Assembly (NCBI GenBank): GCA_963920705.1
Contig: OY987238.1
Span: forward strand, 10,534,183 to 10,598,182
Direction of reading: 5' to 3'
DNA: 64,000 bases
Source of the DNA: Odiellus spinosus
Lineage: Eukaryota > Arthropoda > Arachnida > Opiliones > Phalangiidae
In this document: piece after piece, positions 62,001 to 63,981 of the stretch
Position numbering within the stretch: position 1 is the stretch's first letter
Layout: each line of letters opens with the position of its first letter
The notes under the pieces: model-generated
What the model saw: only the letters and a program-made list of their open reading frames with translations
The model's database searches: none
What the model was told of the DNA's origin: nothing
Made by a program: the position numbers and the translations under genes

Positions 62001-63981
62001 TTTTACTTTATAATTATGAACAGAAACTTCATCGGCTTCTGTTATGAACTAGGCTTAAGTTCTAAATTTTTGTAAAACTCAAAAGTGCGTTACTATTATT
62101 TGATTTAATTTTTTATGTTTTGCAGGATTCTCAGATCCCGACTTATATGCGCATGTGGAAATTTATGGAAAAGAATAAGGATGTTTTCACTGGGTCTAAC
62201 GAGGAAGGTCAAACGCGAGTATTAGCCGGCGGATACGCGTTTCTCATGGAATCCGCTAGTATCGAGTACCGAGTCGAAAGAAATTGTAACTTGACTCAGA
62301 TCGGGGGTCTACTGGACTCGAAAGCCTACGGAATAGCCACTCGGAAAAGTTGGTCAAACCGCGCGGGCTTTATACATAATATCAGAAGTCGATGAAACCC
62401 TCATTTGAAGTCTATTACTCCCGGGTCTTGTCTACCCCTCTCTGTATGGGTTAGTTTCAAAAAGCGCGATTCGTACGCCTCTTAACGGTAGATATTTTCG
62501 GAGCGGGAGTTCGTCGAGCGAATATCTCTAGCAGCCTTGGAGTTCGTCAAAAAAAGGTCGTCGTTTGTGGAGAGAGAGAATTTCCAATTTTCCGTAGACA
62601 GGGGGGTATGAAGTAGGACCCCTCCGATCTCGTAAAATTGTGAATTTTACCCATACAGAGAAGAACATTAGAGTAGTAGACTTCAAAGGAGGGTTTCATC
62701 GGCTTCTGATAATATAATTACGAACCTATACTAATATAGGGCGAGTTTAAAAGATCAAAAATCTATTAAACCTACAAACTTTTGTACATAAAGTAGATTT
62801 TGAACTATACATAAACTCGCCTTCTTGTTAAGGTTTGCGCTGCATGGTCCGTTTACTCTCGGGACCCAAGATGGGAAAAAGAAGTCGAGCTTTTAAAAGA
62901 TTGGGATTATTTTGCCCCAAAGACAAATATAGTTTTTTAAACTTTTTCCCGCAATGAAGTCGCTTTTGACATATCGACGGAGACGGTATCGTTCGCGTAT
63001 TGCTTTATGGTGAATCGATGACTTGATAGGGTTGAGACATTCTGTTAGGGCGTTAATGTTACGTGATCTCTTGAGTCTCGAAAAGAAGTCATATAAAATA
63101 AGATTTTGCTTTGGGCTCTCCATGAAAATGTATAGAAATTATATTTAACATATAAAATAACGGCATACAAATCTTTAAAATTTTCAAATATCGCAAATTG
63201 TAAGAGGTTTATTACTTAAGTAAACTACTTAAATCATACTGCCTTAAGGCTTAAAAATAGCAGACGATCAAACGGATAACAAAGTCTTATTTTGATAGAC
63301 CCCTTTCGTTTATTTTGACCCCTCTCCTCCAAATGGGTAGGCAACCCACTGAATCAGACTTGTAAAGGGGGATGATGAGGTCATGCGCTGTGACAGCGAT
63401 GTTTCATCCCCATTTGCTTGTCTGATTCTGTGGTTGCCTACACCCTTTCGGAAAGGGGTCAAAATAAACGCAAGAGGTCTATTCTGAAGCCTTCCCTAAG
63501 GTAATTGGTACAGTTAACGGAATAAGACGTCTGATGAACACGAAAACTCAATTTAATCCCCGAAAAATAATCAAAATTTGGCGCGAAAGTTCTTTTCGAA
63601 ACTTCTCCGTCGTAATGACCAAATCAATTACCCGAGTAAACGAACCCCGGTCAGCGAGTGTTTGGAGGTAATTTGTTCTTTCGTATAACTTTGTTTCGTT
63701 GTTTTATAGATTCTGAATACCGGACTCCTTTGTCCAGCGCGATTCTGAAGCTTCAAGAGAACGGGATCTTACACGATCTGAAAGAGAAATGGTGGAAGCA
63801 AAAGAAAGGAGGCGGTCAGTGCTCGGACGATTCTAAGAAGACTTCGAGCATCGTTACCGAGTTGGGCCTGGGCAATGTGGGCGGCGTCTTCGTTGTTCTT
63901 TTGTGCGGTCTCGGTCTGGCCATAGTCGTGGCCATCATGGAATTCCTATGGAAGGCCAGAAAACGGGCCTCGGAAGATAAA
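1343..63981 (+). CDS. GRIK2-like: Kainate-type ionotropic glutamate receptor gene, 13 exons, 5' and 3' incomplete
   Basis: This is a glutamate-gated cation channel subunit of the plasma membrane that assembles as a tetramer. Thirteen exons (1343-1498, 26838-27089, 30041-30219, 38054-38107, 38600-38764, 42946-43098, 45642-45746, 46194-46301, 53989-54192, 55167-55528, 56396-56594, 62126-62348, 63710-63981) total 2432 nt. They translate without a stop when joined, and every intron is GT-AG with matching phases. Numbering complete residues from exon 1, the amino-terminal domain covers about 1-375, S1 about 380-505, M1 about 513-533, the pore loop about 557-573, M3 about 586-609, S2 about 612-770 and M4 about 775-797. 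Family hallmarks seen are [31 protein letters not shown] and [10 protein letters not shown]. The signal peptide and first residues, and the cytoplasmic tail, lie outside the window. The kainate class is secure; which paralogue it is cannot be settled here. Confidence 0.96.
2973..3429. mobile_element. Family-E MITE with a second copy nested inside
   Basis: One end reads AGCTACGGTCACACTAGC; the other, read inward, is AGCTGCGTTCATACTAG-like (imperfect terminal inverted repeats). The interior is rich in ATCGATTT motifs. By comparison with copies at 16256-16551 and 52692-52964, a second unit at about 3114-3264 interrupts the first. No coding capacity. The superfamily is unknown because no target duplication is clear. 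Confidence 0.65.
3114..3264. mobile_element. Nested short family-E copy
   Basis: It starts TAGCTGCGTTCATACTAGG and ends GTAGTGTGACAGTAGCT, so it carries both family-E termini. It interrupts the outer copy between CTTCATCT and GTTGAAAC, segments that are nearly adjacent in the 16256-16551 copy. Confidence 0.5.
3827..3872 (-). repeat. 46-bp motif
   Basis: GCGGATTAATACACAATGAG on the plus strand, then a spaced AAAATAGTT; minus orientation. Confidence 0.5.
4500..4649. mobile_element. Short family-A MITE, TTAA target duplication
   Basis: Terminal inverted repeats AGGGAGACTGCAACC and, at the other end, ATTCTCCCT are flanked by TTAA on both sides (4496-4499 and 4650-4653). It shares the subterminal ATCGATTC and ATCCACCAGTAAAAA blocks with the longer copies but lacks the central palindrome, so it is probably an internal-deletion derivative. 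Confidence 0.7.
5250..5298 (+). repeat. 46-bp motif
   Basis: AACTACTTTTATACCTTTCA, then AACATTGTGTATTACTCCAC. Confidence 0.55.
5931..6210. mobile_element. Family-B MITE-like palindrome
   Basis: It shares long blocks with 43215-43662 and 25727-25953 (TTATTTTCGGA, GTGTTTAAATT, GCCAATCATATTA). Inner arms reading CTTGTAATGTCCTAA and ACATTACAAGCGC form a palindrome. The right end is GGCTCCAAGTTTCCC. Confidence 0.6.
6768..7136. mobile_element. Family-A MITE
   Basis: The left end is AGGGAGAATGCAACC, the right end TATTCTCCCT followed by TTAA (7137-7140); the left flank TGAA is a one-base-off duplication. The centre is a long imperfect palindrome whose arms read GCGGGATTCGTGGAGATCC and GGATCTCCATGAATCCCGC. 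No protein. Confidence 0.75.
8115..8160 (+). repeat. 46-bp motif
   Basis: GACTACTTTTTTTCCTATAG, then ACATTATGTATCAATTCGCC. Confidence 0.5.
8738..9160. repeat. Minisatellite, unit about 40 bp, about 10 diverged copies
   Basis: The repeating core contains ATTGGGTTAAAAGGTCAAGG followed by AAGAGTTTGGGG and a GATGTGATG end. Copies differ by many substitutions, so the array is old or decaying. It lies about 650 bp before the 342-bp satellite and has an unrelated unit. Confidence 0.8.
9806..14535. repeat. 342-bp higher-order satellite array, about 13.5 units
   Basis: Units recur at exactly 342 bp (for example at 9961, 10303, 10645 and 10987) and are almost identical. Each unit is made of two diverged halves of about 172 and 170 bp (A and B) that share GGCCGTAACTT, CATTCCCTAGATT-like and CGCCACTCGAAAAAGATG blocks. 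The array lies within intron 1. The first half-unit and the last (after 14465) are degraded, as expected at array edges. Each unit carries overlapping open frames of 61 codons (plus) and 83 codons (minus); these are by-products of the repeat, not genes. Confidence 0.95.
15018..15028. repeat. Poly-G tract (11)
   Basis: Uninterrupted G run preceded by an A-rich tract. Confidence 0.9.
16256..16551. mobile_element. Family-E MITE
   Basis: The left end is AGCTACGGTCACACTACC and the right end CTAGTATGAACGCGGCT. It is the least interrupted copy of this family in the window. Open frames on both strands across it (up to 103 codons) match no known domain and share the repeat's sequence, so they are not called. 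Confidence 0.65.
17140..17570. repeat. Family-D repeat
   Basis: Shares TTTTATAATCGCCATTTT, GTAGAGCCCACAGTTGATTC and CGCGAAAGTAC-like blocks with 22290-22682, 27395-27680 and 29770-29905. The right end reads ACAGCCTCAC, which matches the inverted left end of other copies (GTGAGGCTGT), suggesting a terminal-inverted-repeat element. Confidence 0.55.
17930..18012. repeat. Family-D fragment
   Basis: GTGAGGATGTCACAG followed by TTCATCAGTTCCAAATAGAA resembles the terminal segment of the copy at 44880-45146 read on the other strand. Confidence 0.45.
19466..19502. repeat. (AAAT)n microsatellite
   Basis: About nine uninterrupted AAAT units. Confidence 0.95.
20631..20876. mobile_element. MITE-like element with AGGGAAACT ends
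   Basis: The left end AGGGAAACT and right end AGTTTCCCT are inverted repeats, followed on the right by TTAA (20877-20880) and preceded by TTCA. The interior is AT-rich and non-coding. It is possibly related to family B, whose right end is AGTTTCCC. Confidence 0.5.
21541..21808. mobile_element. Family-A MITE, left end lost
   Basis: It retains the central palindrome (GCGGGATACATGGAGATCC and its inverted partner) and the subterminal AAATTTATTTCTAGTTTAA block. The right end ATTCCCT is followed by TTAG, and the left terminal AGGGAGAATG is missing. A 69-codon frame (21589-21798) is just the palindrome. Confidence 0.65.
22290..22682. repeat. Family-D repeat
   Basis: Shares TTTTATAATCGCCATTTTAG, GTAGAGCATACAGTTGATTC and TTTTTCGTGAAAGTACC with the other copies; the right end is ACAGCCTCAG. 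Confidence 0.55.
22937..22982 (-). repeat. 46-bp motif
   Basis: Plus strand reads GGGCGTATTGATACACAATG, then AAACCTCATAGGGTATAAGT. Confidence 0.55.
23362..23731. mobile_element. Family-A MITE
   Basis: The right end TTGCATTCTCCT is followed by TTAA (23732-23735), and TTAA also precedes it (23358-23361). The left terminal sequence has diverged. The central arms differ from copy 6768-7136 (AGCTGGATTCATGGAGAT, AGCCATCGATCAATGTCATT), defining a subfamily shared with 33294-33710. Confidence 0.7.
24356..24402 (-). repeat. 46-bp motif
   Basis: Plus strand reads GGCGGATTAATTCGCAATGT, then a spaced GATAAAAGTAGT. Confidence 0.55.
25727..25953. repeat. Family-B copy, right half missing
   Basis: It starts GGGAACTTGAAGCT (the family's inverted end), followed by TTGAATTTATTTTCGGAATC and GGGCCAATCACGTTATTTCA blocks shared with 43215-43662. 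The right palindromic arm is lost. Confidence 0.55.
26021..26051. repeat. (GACA)n microsatellite
   Basis: Nearly eight uninterrupted GACA units. Confidence 0.95.
26680..26740. repeat. Family-A MITE fragment
   Basis: Contains AAGTTTTAAATCTATTTCTA and TACTGTTGGACTAGGCCTGT, the right subterminal block of family A, without ends. Confidence 0.55.
26838..27089 (+). CDS. GRIK2-like: Exon 2: amino-terminal domain
   Basis: The acceptor TTTATTTCAG ends at 26837 and the donor GAAG|GTATAC is at 27089/27090; the exon is 252 nt with phase 1 on both sides. It encodes residues 52 (split Val) to 135: [19 protein letters not shown], then a [18 protein letters not shown] stretch and a [11 protein letters not shown] end. 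IFGP, SICD and PHxETRWD are signatures of the kainate-receptor amino-terminal domain. The Cys after Val is probably one partner of the conserved domain disulfide, with a Cys in exon 6 as the likely partner. Two overlapping open frames in other phases are shadows. Confidence 0.96.
27395..27680. repeat. Family-D repeat
   Basis: Shares ATATTTTATAATCACCAT, ATAGAGCCTATAATTCTTTG and TTTTTTCGTGAAAGTACATA with copies at 17140 and 22290. Confidence 0.5.
28140..28330. repeat. Family-J dispersed repeat
   Basis: Resembles 31870-31995: both contain CCAATCA(A/G)CG, then GTGACGT, then TCTC(C/G)CATAAT-like sequence at similar spacing. Two diverged copies only; type unknown. Confidence 0.35.
28949..29066. 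repeat. Family-C fragment
   Basis: Matches 58181-58300 over GGTAAATCATGCTTTAAGTT, ATGTGGTTCTGAAAGTTTTG and TCGTCAGAGC. Confidence 0.65.
29770..29905. repeat. Family-D fragment
   Basis: Shares TATTTTATAATCGCCAT and ACCTACAGTTAATTCTCGAG with the longer copies. Confidence 0.45.
30041..30219 (+). CDS. GRIK2-like: Exon 3: amino-terminal domain
   Basis: The acceptor TTATTTCCAG ends at 30040 and the donor CAC|GTAAGT is at 30219/30220; it begins in phase 1 and ends in phase 0. It encodes the rest of a split Gly and residues 137-195: [20 protein letters not shown], then a [20 protein letters not shown] stretch and a YTVLKH end. This is the region after the inter-lobe crossing (VVYE-x-GxxRLQ in the family). 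A 20-21-bp minisatellite starts about 50 nt downstream of the donor. Confidence 0.95.
30270..31140. repeat. AT-rich minisatellite, unit 20-21 bp, about 40 copies
   Basis: The first half repeats AATAAAATACTATATTTCT at 21 bp, which leaves a repeating 7-residue frame (not a gene). From about 30800 the unit drifts to CTATATTTCTAAAAAAATTA (20 bp) and then to CCTATATTTCTAAAAAAA. It starts about 50 nt after the exon 3 donor, so it may vary in length right next to a splice site. Confidence 0.95.
31870..31995. repeat. Family-J dispersed repeat
   Basis: Second diverged copy of the 28140-28330 sequence (CCAATCAGCG, GTGACGTATCTTCACCCCCT, TCTCCCATAATTAG). Confidence 0.35.
33294..33710. mobile_element. 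Family-A MITE, complete, perfect TTAA duplication
   Basis: The left end AGGGAGAATGCAACC and right end GGTTGCATTCTCCCT are exact inverted repeats, flanked by TTAA at 33290-33293 and 33711-33714. Subterminal arms read ATCGATTCCTTATCG and CGATATGAAATCGAT. The central palindrome contains AGCTAGATTCGTGGAGATAT. It is the best reference copy in the window. Confidence 0.85.
34841..35290. repeat. Minisatellite, unit 22-24 bp with drifting sequence
   Basis: Units pass from CTTATCTCCTTCCAAATCTT through ATTATCTCGCCCCACGAATA and AATTATCTCGCCCCCGAATC to AATTAGCTCTTCCCGAATCT. Open frames on both strands (60-93 codons) are repeat products. Confidence 0.92.
35649..35693 (-). repeat. 46-bp motif
   Basis: Plus strand reads GGCGAATTAATACATAATAT, then AAACCTCATAGCTATTAAAG. 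Confidence 0.55.
35903..36217. mobile_element. Family-A MITE, left end lost
   Basis: It begins within the subterminal GGCCTAATCAACCAGTAAAA block. Right end TTGCATTCTGCCT followed by TTAA (36218-36221). Central arms are AGCTGGATTCATGGCGATCC and CTCCATGAATCCTGC. Confidence 0.65.
36815..37060. repeat. Tandem array, unit 38 bp, about 6 copies
   Basis: Core units contain CATTACCTCTAATTCTAAAT followed by CCGTCTAGAATTTATCCA. The middle copies are near-identical and the edges diverged. Confidence 0.85.
37428..37471 (+). repeat. 46-bp motif
   Basis: ACTACTTCTGTATCGTATAA, then AACATTGAGTATTAATCCGC. Confidence 0.5.
38054..38107 (+). CDS. GRIK2-like: Exon 4: 18-codon micro-exon, amino-terminal domain
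   Basis: The acceptor TTCTTTTACAG ends at 38053 and the donor TTG|GTAAGT is at 38107/38108; the exon is 54 nt, phase 0 on both sides. It encodes [18 protein letters not shown] (residues 196-213). This matches the family segment that ends in GMMTEYYHYFFTTLDL in vertebrate GRIK2. It was found only by reading the join between exons 3 and 5. Its length is a multiple of three, so skipping would keep the frame. Confidence 0.93.
38108..38599 (+). other. GRIK2-like: Intron 4 (492 bp)
   Basis: Short phase-0 intron with no recognisable repeat. It has a polypyrimidine tract before the TTTTCAAAG acceptor. Confidence 0.85.
38600..38764 (+). CDS. GRIK2-like: Exon 5: amino-terminal domain
   Basis: The acceptor TTTTCAAAG ends at 38599 and the donor CGG|GTAAGC is at 38764/38765; the exon is 55 codons, phase 0 on both sides. 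It encodes residues 214-268: [20 protein letters not shown], then [14 protein letters not shown] and a PGLTKKLR end. DL-x-x-x-DLE followed by NITGFRL is typical of kainate receptors. TNITGF contains a predicted N-glycosylation site (NIT). Confidence 0.95.
38977..39313. mobile_element. Family-F transposon-like element with 7-bp target duplication
   Basis: Terminal inverted repeats of about 37 bp start CAGAAGCCGATGAAACCC. The element is flanked by direct ATAAAAC (38970-38976 and 39314-39320). It is 337 bp with no coding capacity; plus-strand frames here are shadows. The second copy at 62383-62708 is in the opposite orientation. The CAG start hints at a hAT-like element, but hAT duplications are normally 8 bp, so the superfamily is open. 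Confidence 0.8.
39355..39392. repeat. Family-A end remnant
   Basis: GCTTATTTTGATGG then AAGTTGCATTCTTACTTTAA resembles the inner block fused to the right terminus of family A, as after a large internal deletion. Confidence 0.4.
39865..39910 (+). repeat. 46-bp motif
   Basis: AACTACTTTATCCCTTATGG, then ACATTATGTATTAATCCGCC; close to the consensus. Confidence 0.6.
40293..41522. mobile_element. Possible 1.2-kb element bounded by inverted arms
   Basis: The left arm (40293-40359) contains TTCACTGAATTCAGTTTTAA and AAGTGCAATGAGTT. The right arm (41458-41522) is its inverted counterpart (AACTCATAGCACTTTTAAAA, CTCAGTGAA). Similarity extends over about 60 bp per arm. The interior lacks a recognisable transposase, and no target duplication was found. 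Confidence 0.4.
42452..42571. mobile_element. Short palindromic MITE, probable TTAA flanks
   Basis: Inverted arms GACGTTGTAGAATGATATCA and TTATTCTACAACATCACGTC surround a short AT-rich loop, with TTAA adjoining both ends. About 120 bp. Confidence 0.55.
42946..43098 (+). CDS. GRIK2-like: Exon 6: amino-terminal domain
   Basis: The acceptor CTCTTTTAG ends at 42945 and the donor TCG|GTAAGA is at 43098/43099; the exon is 51 codons, phase 0 on both sides. It encodes residues 269-319: [20 protein letters not shown], then [14 protein letters not shown] and a NFMKS end. TxxALxYDAV is a strong family motif. The Cys in VQC is probably the second Cys of the amino-terminal-domain disulfide. Confidence 0.96.
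43215..43662. mobile_element. Family-B palindromic MITE, best copy
   Basis: Long imperfect palindrome: ATAGAACAGCTTTTGAATTT, TTCTAAAGTTTGGTAAAATT and CTTGTAATGTGCTAACATTA on the left are mirrored by CATTACAAGCGC, CCAAAACTTTATAAATTAAT and AAATTCAATAGCTGTTCCAT on the right. The right end AGCTCCAAGTTTCCC abuts TTAA (43663-43666). No protein. Confidence 0.65.
44258..44294. repeat. Inverted copy of 55027-55062
   Basis: AAAGTAAACAACGCCCCGTA then GCTTAATACTATCA is, on the other strand, nearly identical to the intron 9 segment. It lies between inverted arms containing GTGTCGGTGACAA (about 44130-44345). Confidence 0.55.
44708..44745 (-). repeat. 46-bp motif, partial
   Basis: Plus strand reads AGGAGTATTGATACACAATT, then CAACCTCATATAAGG. 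Confidence 0.45.
44880..45146. repeat. Family-D repeat, opposite orientation
   Basis: On the minus strand it begins GTGAGGCTGTTAGATTTTCC, then ATGAACTCCAAATGGAAATA, matching the start of the 17140 and 17930 copies. Confidence 0.5.
45186..45309. mobile_element. CTTCAGACG-type short MITE
   Basis: The left end CTTCAGACGAGGT and right end ACCTCGTCTGAAAAG are inverted repeats. A related, longer element lies at 49676-50060. Confidence 0.6.
45642..45746 (+). CDS. GRIK2-like: Exon 7: end of amino-terminal domain
   Basis: The acceptor TTGAATATAG ends at 45641 and the donor AAA|GTAAGT is at 45746/45747; the exon is 35 codons, phase 0 on both sides. It encodes residues 320-354: [20 protein letters not shown], then [15 protein letters not shown]. 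(D/R)GLTG followed by F-D-x-x-G-x-R is the family motif near the end of the amino-terminal domain. Confidence 0.95.
45747..46193 (+). other. GRIK2-like: Intron 7 (447 bp), mostly a MITE
   Basis: Phase-0 intron. About 280 of its 447 bp are a truncated family-A MITE (45869-46148), which ends about 45 nt before the exon 8 acceptor. The remaining T-rich tract (about 46161-46183) supplies the polypyrimidine tract. Confidence 0.85.
45869..46148. mobile_element. Truncated family-A MITE filling most of intron 7
   Basis: It retains the central palindrome (GGCTTAGCGGAATTCATGGA and its inverted partner) and the right subterminal block up to ATAAGGAATCGATAAAAAAA; both terminal AGGGAGAATG ends are missing. 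It stops about 45 nt before exon 8. Confidence 0.75.
46194..46301 (+). CDS. GRIK2-like: Exon 8: linker from amino-terminal domain to S1
   Basis: The acceptor CTCGCTACAG ends at 46193 and the donor TTA|GTAAGT is at 46301/46302; the exon is 36 codons, phase 0 on both sides. It encodes residues 355-390: [20 protein letters not shown], then [16 protein letters not shown]. IGxWN-x-x-x-GLN and NKTLIVTT mark the entry to the ligand-binding domain. Three N-x-T sites (NIT, NIT, NKT) are candidate glycosylation sites. Confidence 0.95.
47153..47164. repeat. Poly-G tract (12)
   Basis: Uninterrupted G run. Confidence 0.9.
47573..47993. mobile_element. Family-C element with inverted ends
   Basis: The left end TCACAAGTAAATCATCCTTC and right end GAAGCATGATTTACCTGTGA are inverted repeats. 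Its right half is an inverted copy of 58181-58440. It contains a C14 run at 47813-47826. Confidence 0.65.
47813..47826. repeat. Poly-C tract (14)
   Basis: Uninterrupted C run inside the family-C element. Confidence 0.9.
48432..48475. repeat. Family-B fragment
   Basis: GAAAATAGAACTACATTTGA then ATTTATCTTCAGACTCA resembles the left arm of 43215-43662. Confidence 0.35.
48508..49051. mobile_element. Family-A MITE interrupted by a TA element
   Basis: Outer blocks GGCTTAGCTGTATTCATGGA and TTCCAGCTAAGCC, followed by the ATAAGGAATCGATAAAAAAA block, belong to family A. The right end TACATTTTACCT is close to the consensus and is followed by TTAA (49052-49055). The interior is replaced by the element at 48580-48859. 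Confidence 0.65.
48580..48859. mobile_element. Nested TA-flanked palindromic MITE
   Basis: Inverted ends GTCCTGGTCGATTT and AAATCGACCAGGAC are flanked by TA on both sides (48578-48579 and 48860-48861), as for Tc1/mariner-type insertions. Inside are second inverted arms GCCGCCATCTTTTTGTAGT and ACTACAAAAAGATGGCGG, and a third pair around CCAACGC/GCGTTGG. 280 bp, non-coding. Confidence 0.75.
49676..50060. mobile_element. CTTCAGACG-type MITE
   Basis: The left end CTTCAGACGAGG and right end GATTAAACCGTCTGAAAAG are inverted, as are GTGCCTCTTATATTTTATAA and ATAAAATATAGGAGGCGTTG, and an inner GAAGCGTCTCTC/GAGAGACGCCTC pair. TATAGGAGGCGTTGG also occurs in the nested element at 48580-48859. Open frames on both strands are palindrome products. 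Confidence 0.6.
50360..50406 (+). repeat. 46-bp motif
   Basis: CAACTATTATCTCCTACATG, then AACATTGTGAATTAATCCTC. Confidence 0.5.
52498..52544 (+). repeat. 46-bp motif
   Basis: AACTACTTTATCACCTATTA, then AACAGTACGTATTAATCCGC. Confidence 0.55.
52692..52964. mobile_element. Family-E MITE, opposite orientation
   Basis: It starts AGCTGCGTTCATACTAGG and ends GCTAGTGTGACCTTAGCT, with the same interior as 16256-16551 on the other strand. Confidence 0.65.
53630..53860. repeat. GATTTCG-based interspersed tandem array
   Basis: Repeats of ATTTCGTGATTTC and GCCAAAGATTTCG in irregular order. It is bounded by inverted segments GAGTGGTCCGACAT (53596-53609) and ATGTCGGACCATTC (53871-53884), suggesting expansion inside an older inverted-repeat element. 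Confidence 0.8.
53895..53973. repeat. Family-B fragment next to exon 9
   Basis: ATTTCTAAAGTTTAAAATAA and CCGACCAATCATATTAGTTT match the inner block of family B. It ends about 15 nt before the exon 9 acceptor, so it probably supplies part of the acceptor region. Confidence 0.5.
53989..54192 (+). CDS. GRIK2-like: Exon 9: S1 ligand-binding lobe
   Basis: The acceptor TTCGTTACAG ends at 53988 and the donor GGG|GTAAGA is at 54192/54193; the exon is 68 codons, phase 0 on both sides. It encodes residues 391-458: [20 protein letters not shown], then [17 protein letters not shown], a [15 protein letters not shown] stretch and a GEVVSG end. EPYxM-like, GN-x-R-(Y/F)-EGY and G-x-W-x-GM are the S1 signatures; the last precedes the agonist-contact segment encoded in exon 10. 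Confidence 0.97.
54193..55166 (+). other. GRIK2-like: Intron 9 (974 bp)
   Basis: Phase-0 intron. It contains an imperfect inverted repeat (54246-54370, arms reading CCAGTACTTCAGC) and a segment (about 55027-55062) that is an inverted copy of 44258-44294 in intron 6. Confidence 0.8.
54246..54370. repeat. Inverted repeat in intron 9
   Basis: Arms CACCAGTACTTCAGCCTCAA and TTGACGCTGAAGTAGTGG are imperfectly complementary; probably a small MITE. Confidence 0.45.
55167..55528 (+). CDS. GRIK2-like: Exon 10: end of S1, M1 and pore loop with Q/R site
   Basis: The acceptor TTACTTCTAG ends at 55166 and the donor CCCAA|GTAAAT is at 55528/55529, ending in phase 2; the in-frame TAA after AAG is intronic. 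It encodes residues 459-578 plus two bases of Lys579. [16 protein letters not shown] contains Arg473, the agonist carboxylate-binding Arg. Asp466 stands where vertebrate AMPA/kainate subunits have Pro. M1 is about 513-533, followed by [11 protein letters not shown]. The pore loop ends in [11 protein letters not shown]. The Q/R-site codon is CAA at 55503-55505 (Gln571), so the genome encodes the Q form, expected to be more calcium-permeable than an R form. Confidence 0.98.
55529..56395 (+). other. GRIK2-like: Intron 10 (867 bp)
   Basis: Very AT-rich phase-2 intron with an (AT)n microsatellite at 55713-55733. No other feature is supported. The plus-strand frame opening at 56331 runs through the acceptor into exon 11; its upstream part is intronic. 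Confidence 0.85.
55713..55733. repeat. (AT)n microsatellite
   Basis: About 10 AT units in intron 10. Confidence 0.95.
56396..56594 (+). CDS. GRIK2-like: Exon 11: M3 and start of S2
   Basis: The acceptor CTTTATTTAG ends at 56395 and the donor AGA|GTAAGA is at 56594/56595; it begins in phase 2 (one base completes Lys579) and ends in phase 0. It encodes residues 580-645: [20 protein letters not shown], then [30 protein letters not shown] and [11 protein letters not shown]3 carries the invariant gating motif SYTANLAAF (600-608). Ser639-Thr640 in GST match the S2 agonist contacts of the family. Confidence 0.98.
56799..57059 (+). other. Unassigned 86-codon open frame in intron 11
   Basis: I do not recognise this frame. 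It opens after an in-frame TGA at 56754. A polypyrimidine-then-AG sequence at about 56757-56777 could act as an acceptor for an exon starting in this frame. Composition looks more protein-like than neighbouring frames (for example the segments [18 protein letters not shown] and [20 protein letters not shown]), but a T-run inside it (about 56851-56863) and the lack of any known domain argue for chance. It is not part of the receptor, since exons 11 and 12 join directly. Confidence 0.15.
57115..57700. repeat. Minisatellite, unit about 30 bp, about 18 copies
   Basis: Core units contain AATTAGAATAGTGGGTCAAT followed by TCGGTCTGTT, with four near-identical copies around 57345-57465. Outer copies drift (AATTGGAAAATTGGGCCAAT, GGAATATTCGGCCAATAAGG). 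Confidence 0.9.
58063..58110 (+). repeat. 46-bp motif
   Basis: GACTATTTTCATCCGCAATA, then ACATTATGTATTAATTCGCC. Confidence 0.5.
58176..58440. repeat. Family-C copy
   Basis: Starts TCACAGGTAAATCATGCTTT. AAACGGTCGAGATACGGA, ATTGCCCTCTCTAGCGGTTG and GAACTAAGTAGGTGGTGCTA match the inverse of 47830-47940. Confidence 0.65.
58762..58780. repeat. Poly-A tract (19)
   Basis: Uninterrupted A run preceded by AAAAAT. No target-duplicated retroposon body was recognised upstream. Confidence 0.85.
59805..60168. mobile_element. Family-A MITE, right end degraded
   Basis: The left end AGGGAGAATGAAACC is preceded by TTAA (59801-59804). Central arms GCTTATCTGGATTCATGAAA and CCATGAATCCAGCTAAGCC. The right terminus is lost after GAGGAATCGATAAGGA. 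Confidence 0.7.
60555..60993. mobile_element. Family-A MITE
   Basis: The left end AGGTAGAATGTAACC is preceded by TTAA (60551-60554) and the right end is followed by TTAA (60994-60997). The central palindrome resembles 6768-7136, including GGTCTAGCGATGAATGAGCG and TCGCGTTCGATTGGTCGC. Confidence 0.75.
61287..61320 (+). repeat. 46-bp motif with internal deletion
   Basis: AACTACTTTTATCCCTATCA, then ATATTAATCCGCC; the middle segment is missing. Confidence 0.5.
62126..62348 (+). CDS. GRIK2-like: Exon 12: S2 ligand-binding lobe
   Basis: The acceptor TATGTTTTGCAG ends at 62125. The inferred donor is AAAA|GTTGGT at 62348/62349, a weak match to the GT consensus, chosen because it alone gives the phase (1) and residues needed to join exon 13. 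It encodes residues 646-719: [58 protein letters not shown] and [10 protein letters not shown]. Glu687 (in LMES) matches the conserved agonist amino-group contact. Cys699 should pair with Cys757 of exon 13. The open frame continues 47 nt past the donor into a family-F element. Confidence 0.93.
62383..62708. mobile_element. Family-F element with 7-bp target duplication, opposite orientation
   Basis: Ends CAGAAGTCGATGAAACCC and GGGTTTCATCGGCTTCTG. Flanked by direct ATAATAT (62376-62382 and 62709-62715). The interior is the reverse complement of 38977-39313 with few differences. It starts 34 nt after the exon 12 donor. Confidence 0.85.
63296..63481. mobile_element. TA-flanked palindromic MITE
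   Basis: Outer arms GACCCCTTTCGTTTATTTTG and AAAATAAACGCAAGAGGTC, flanked by TA on both sides. Inner arms GTAGGCAACC/GGTTGCCTAC, AATCAGACTTG/CTTGTCTGATT and GGGGGATGATGA/TTTCATCCCC continue the stem almost to the centre, so the RNA could fold into one long hairpin. Confidence 0.75.
63710..63981 (+). CDS. GRIK2-like: Exon 13: end of S2 and M4
   Basis: The acceptor GTTTTATAG ends at 63709. Two bases (AT) complete Asn720, then residues 721-810 follow: [37 protein letters not shown] and a [13 protein letters not shown] stretch. AILKLQE-x-G and KWW are the S2 end. Cys757 is the likely partner of Cys699. Hydrophobic M4 spans about 775-797, then a basic KARKR stop-transfer. A good donor (AAA|GTAAGA) sits at 63981/63982. 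The frame stays open to the window end, so reading through into the tail cannot be excluded. Confidence 0.93.

Larger units (their letters stand above)
56595..62125 (+). other. GRIK2-like: Intron 11 (5.5 kb)
   Basis: Phase-0 intron. It contains an unassigned 86-codon open frame (56799-57059), a roughly 30-bp tandem array (57115-57700), two copies of the 46-bp motif, a family-C copy (58176-58440), a poly-A tract and two family-A MITEs (59805-60168 and 60555-60993). Stretches 58785-59800 and 61325-62125 have nothing recognisable. Confidence 0.8.
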
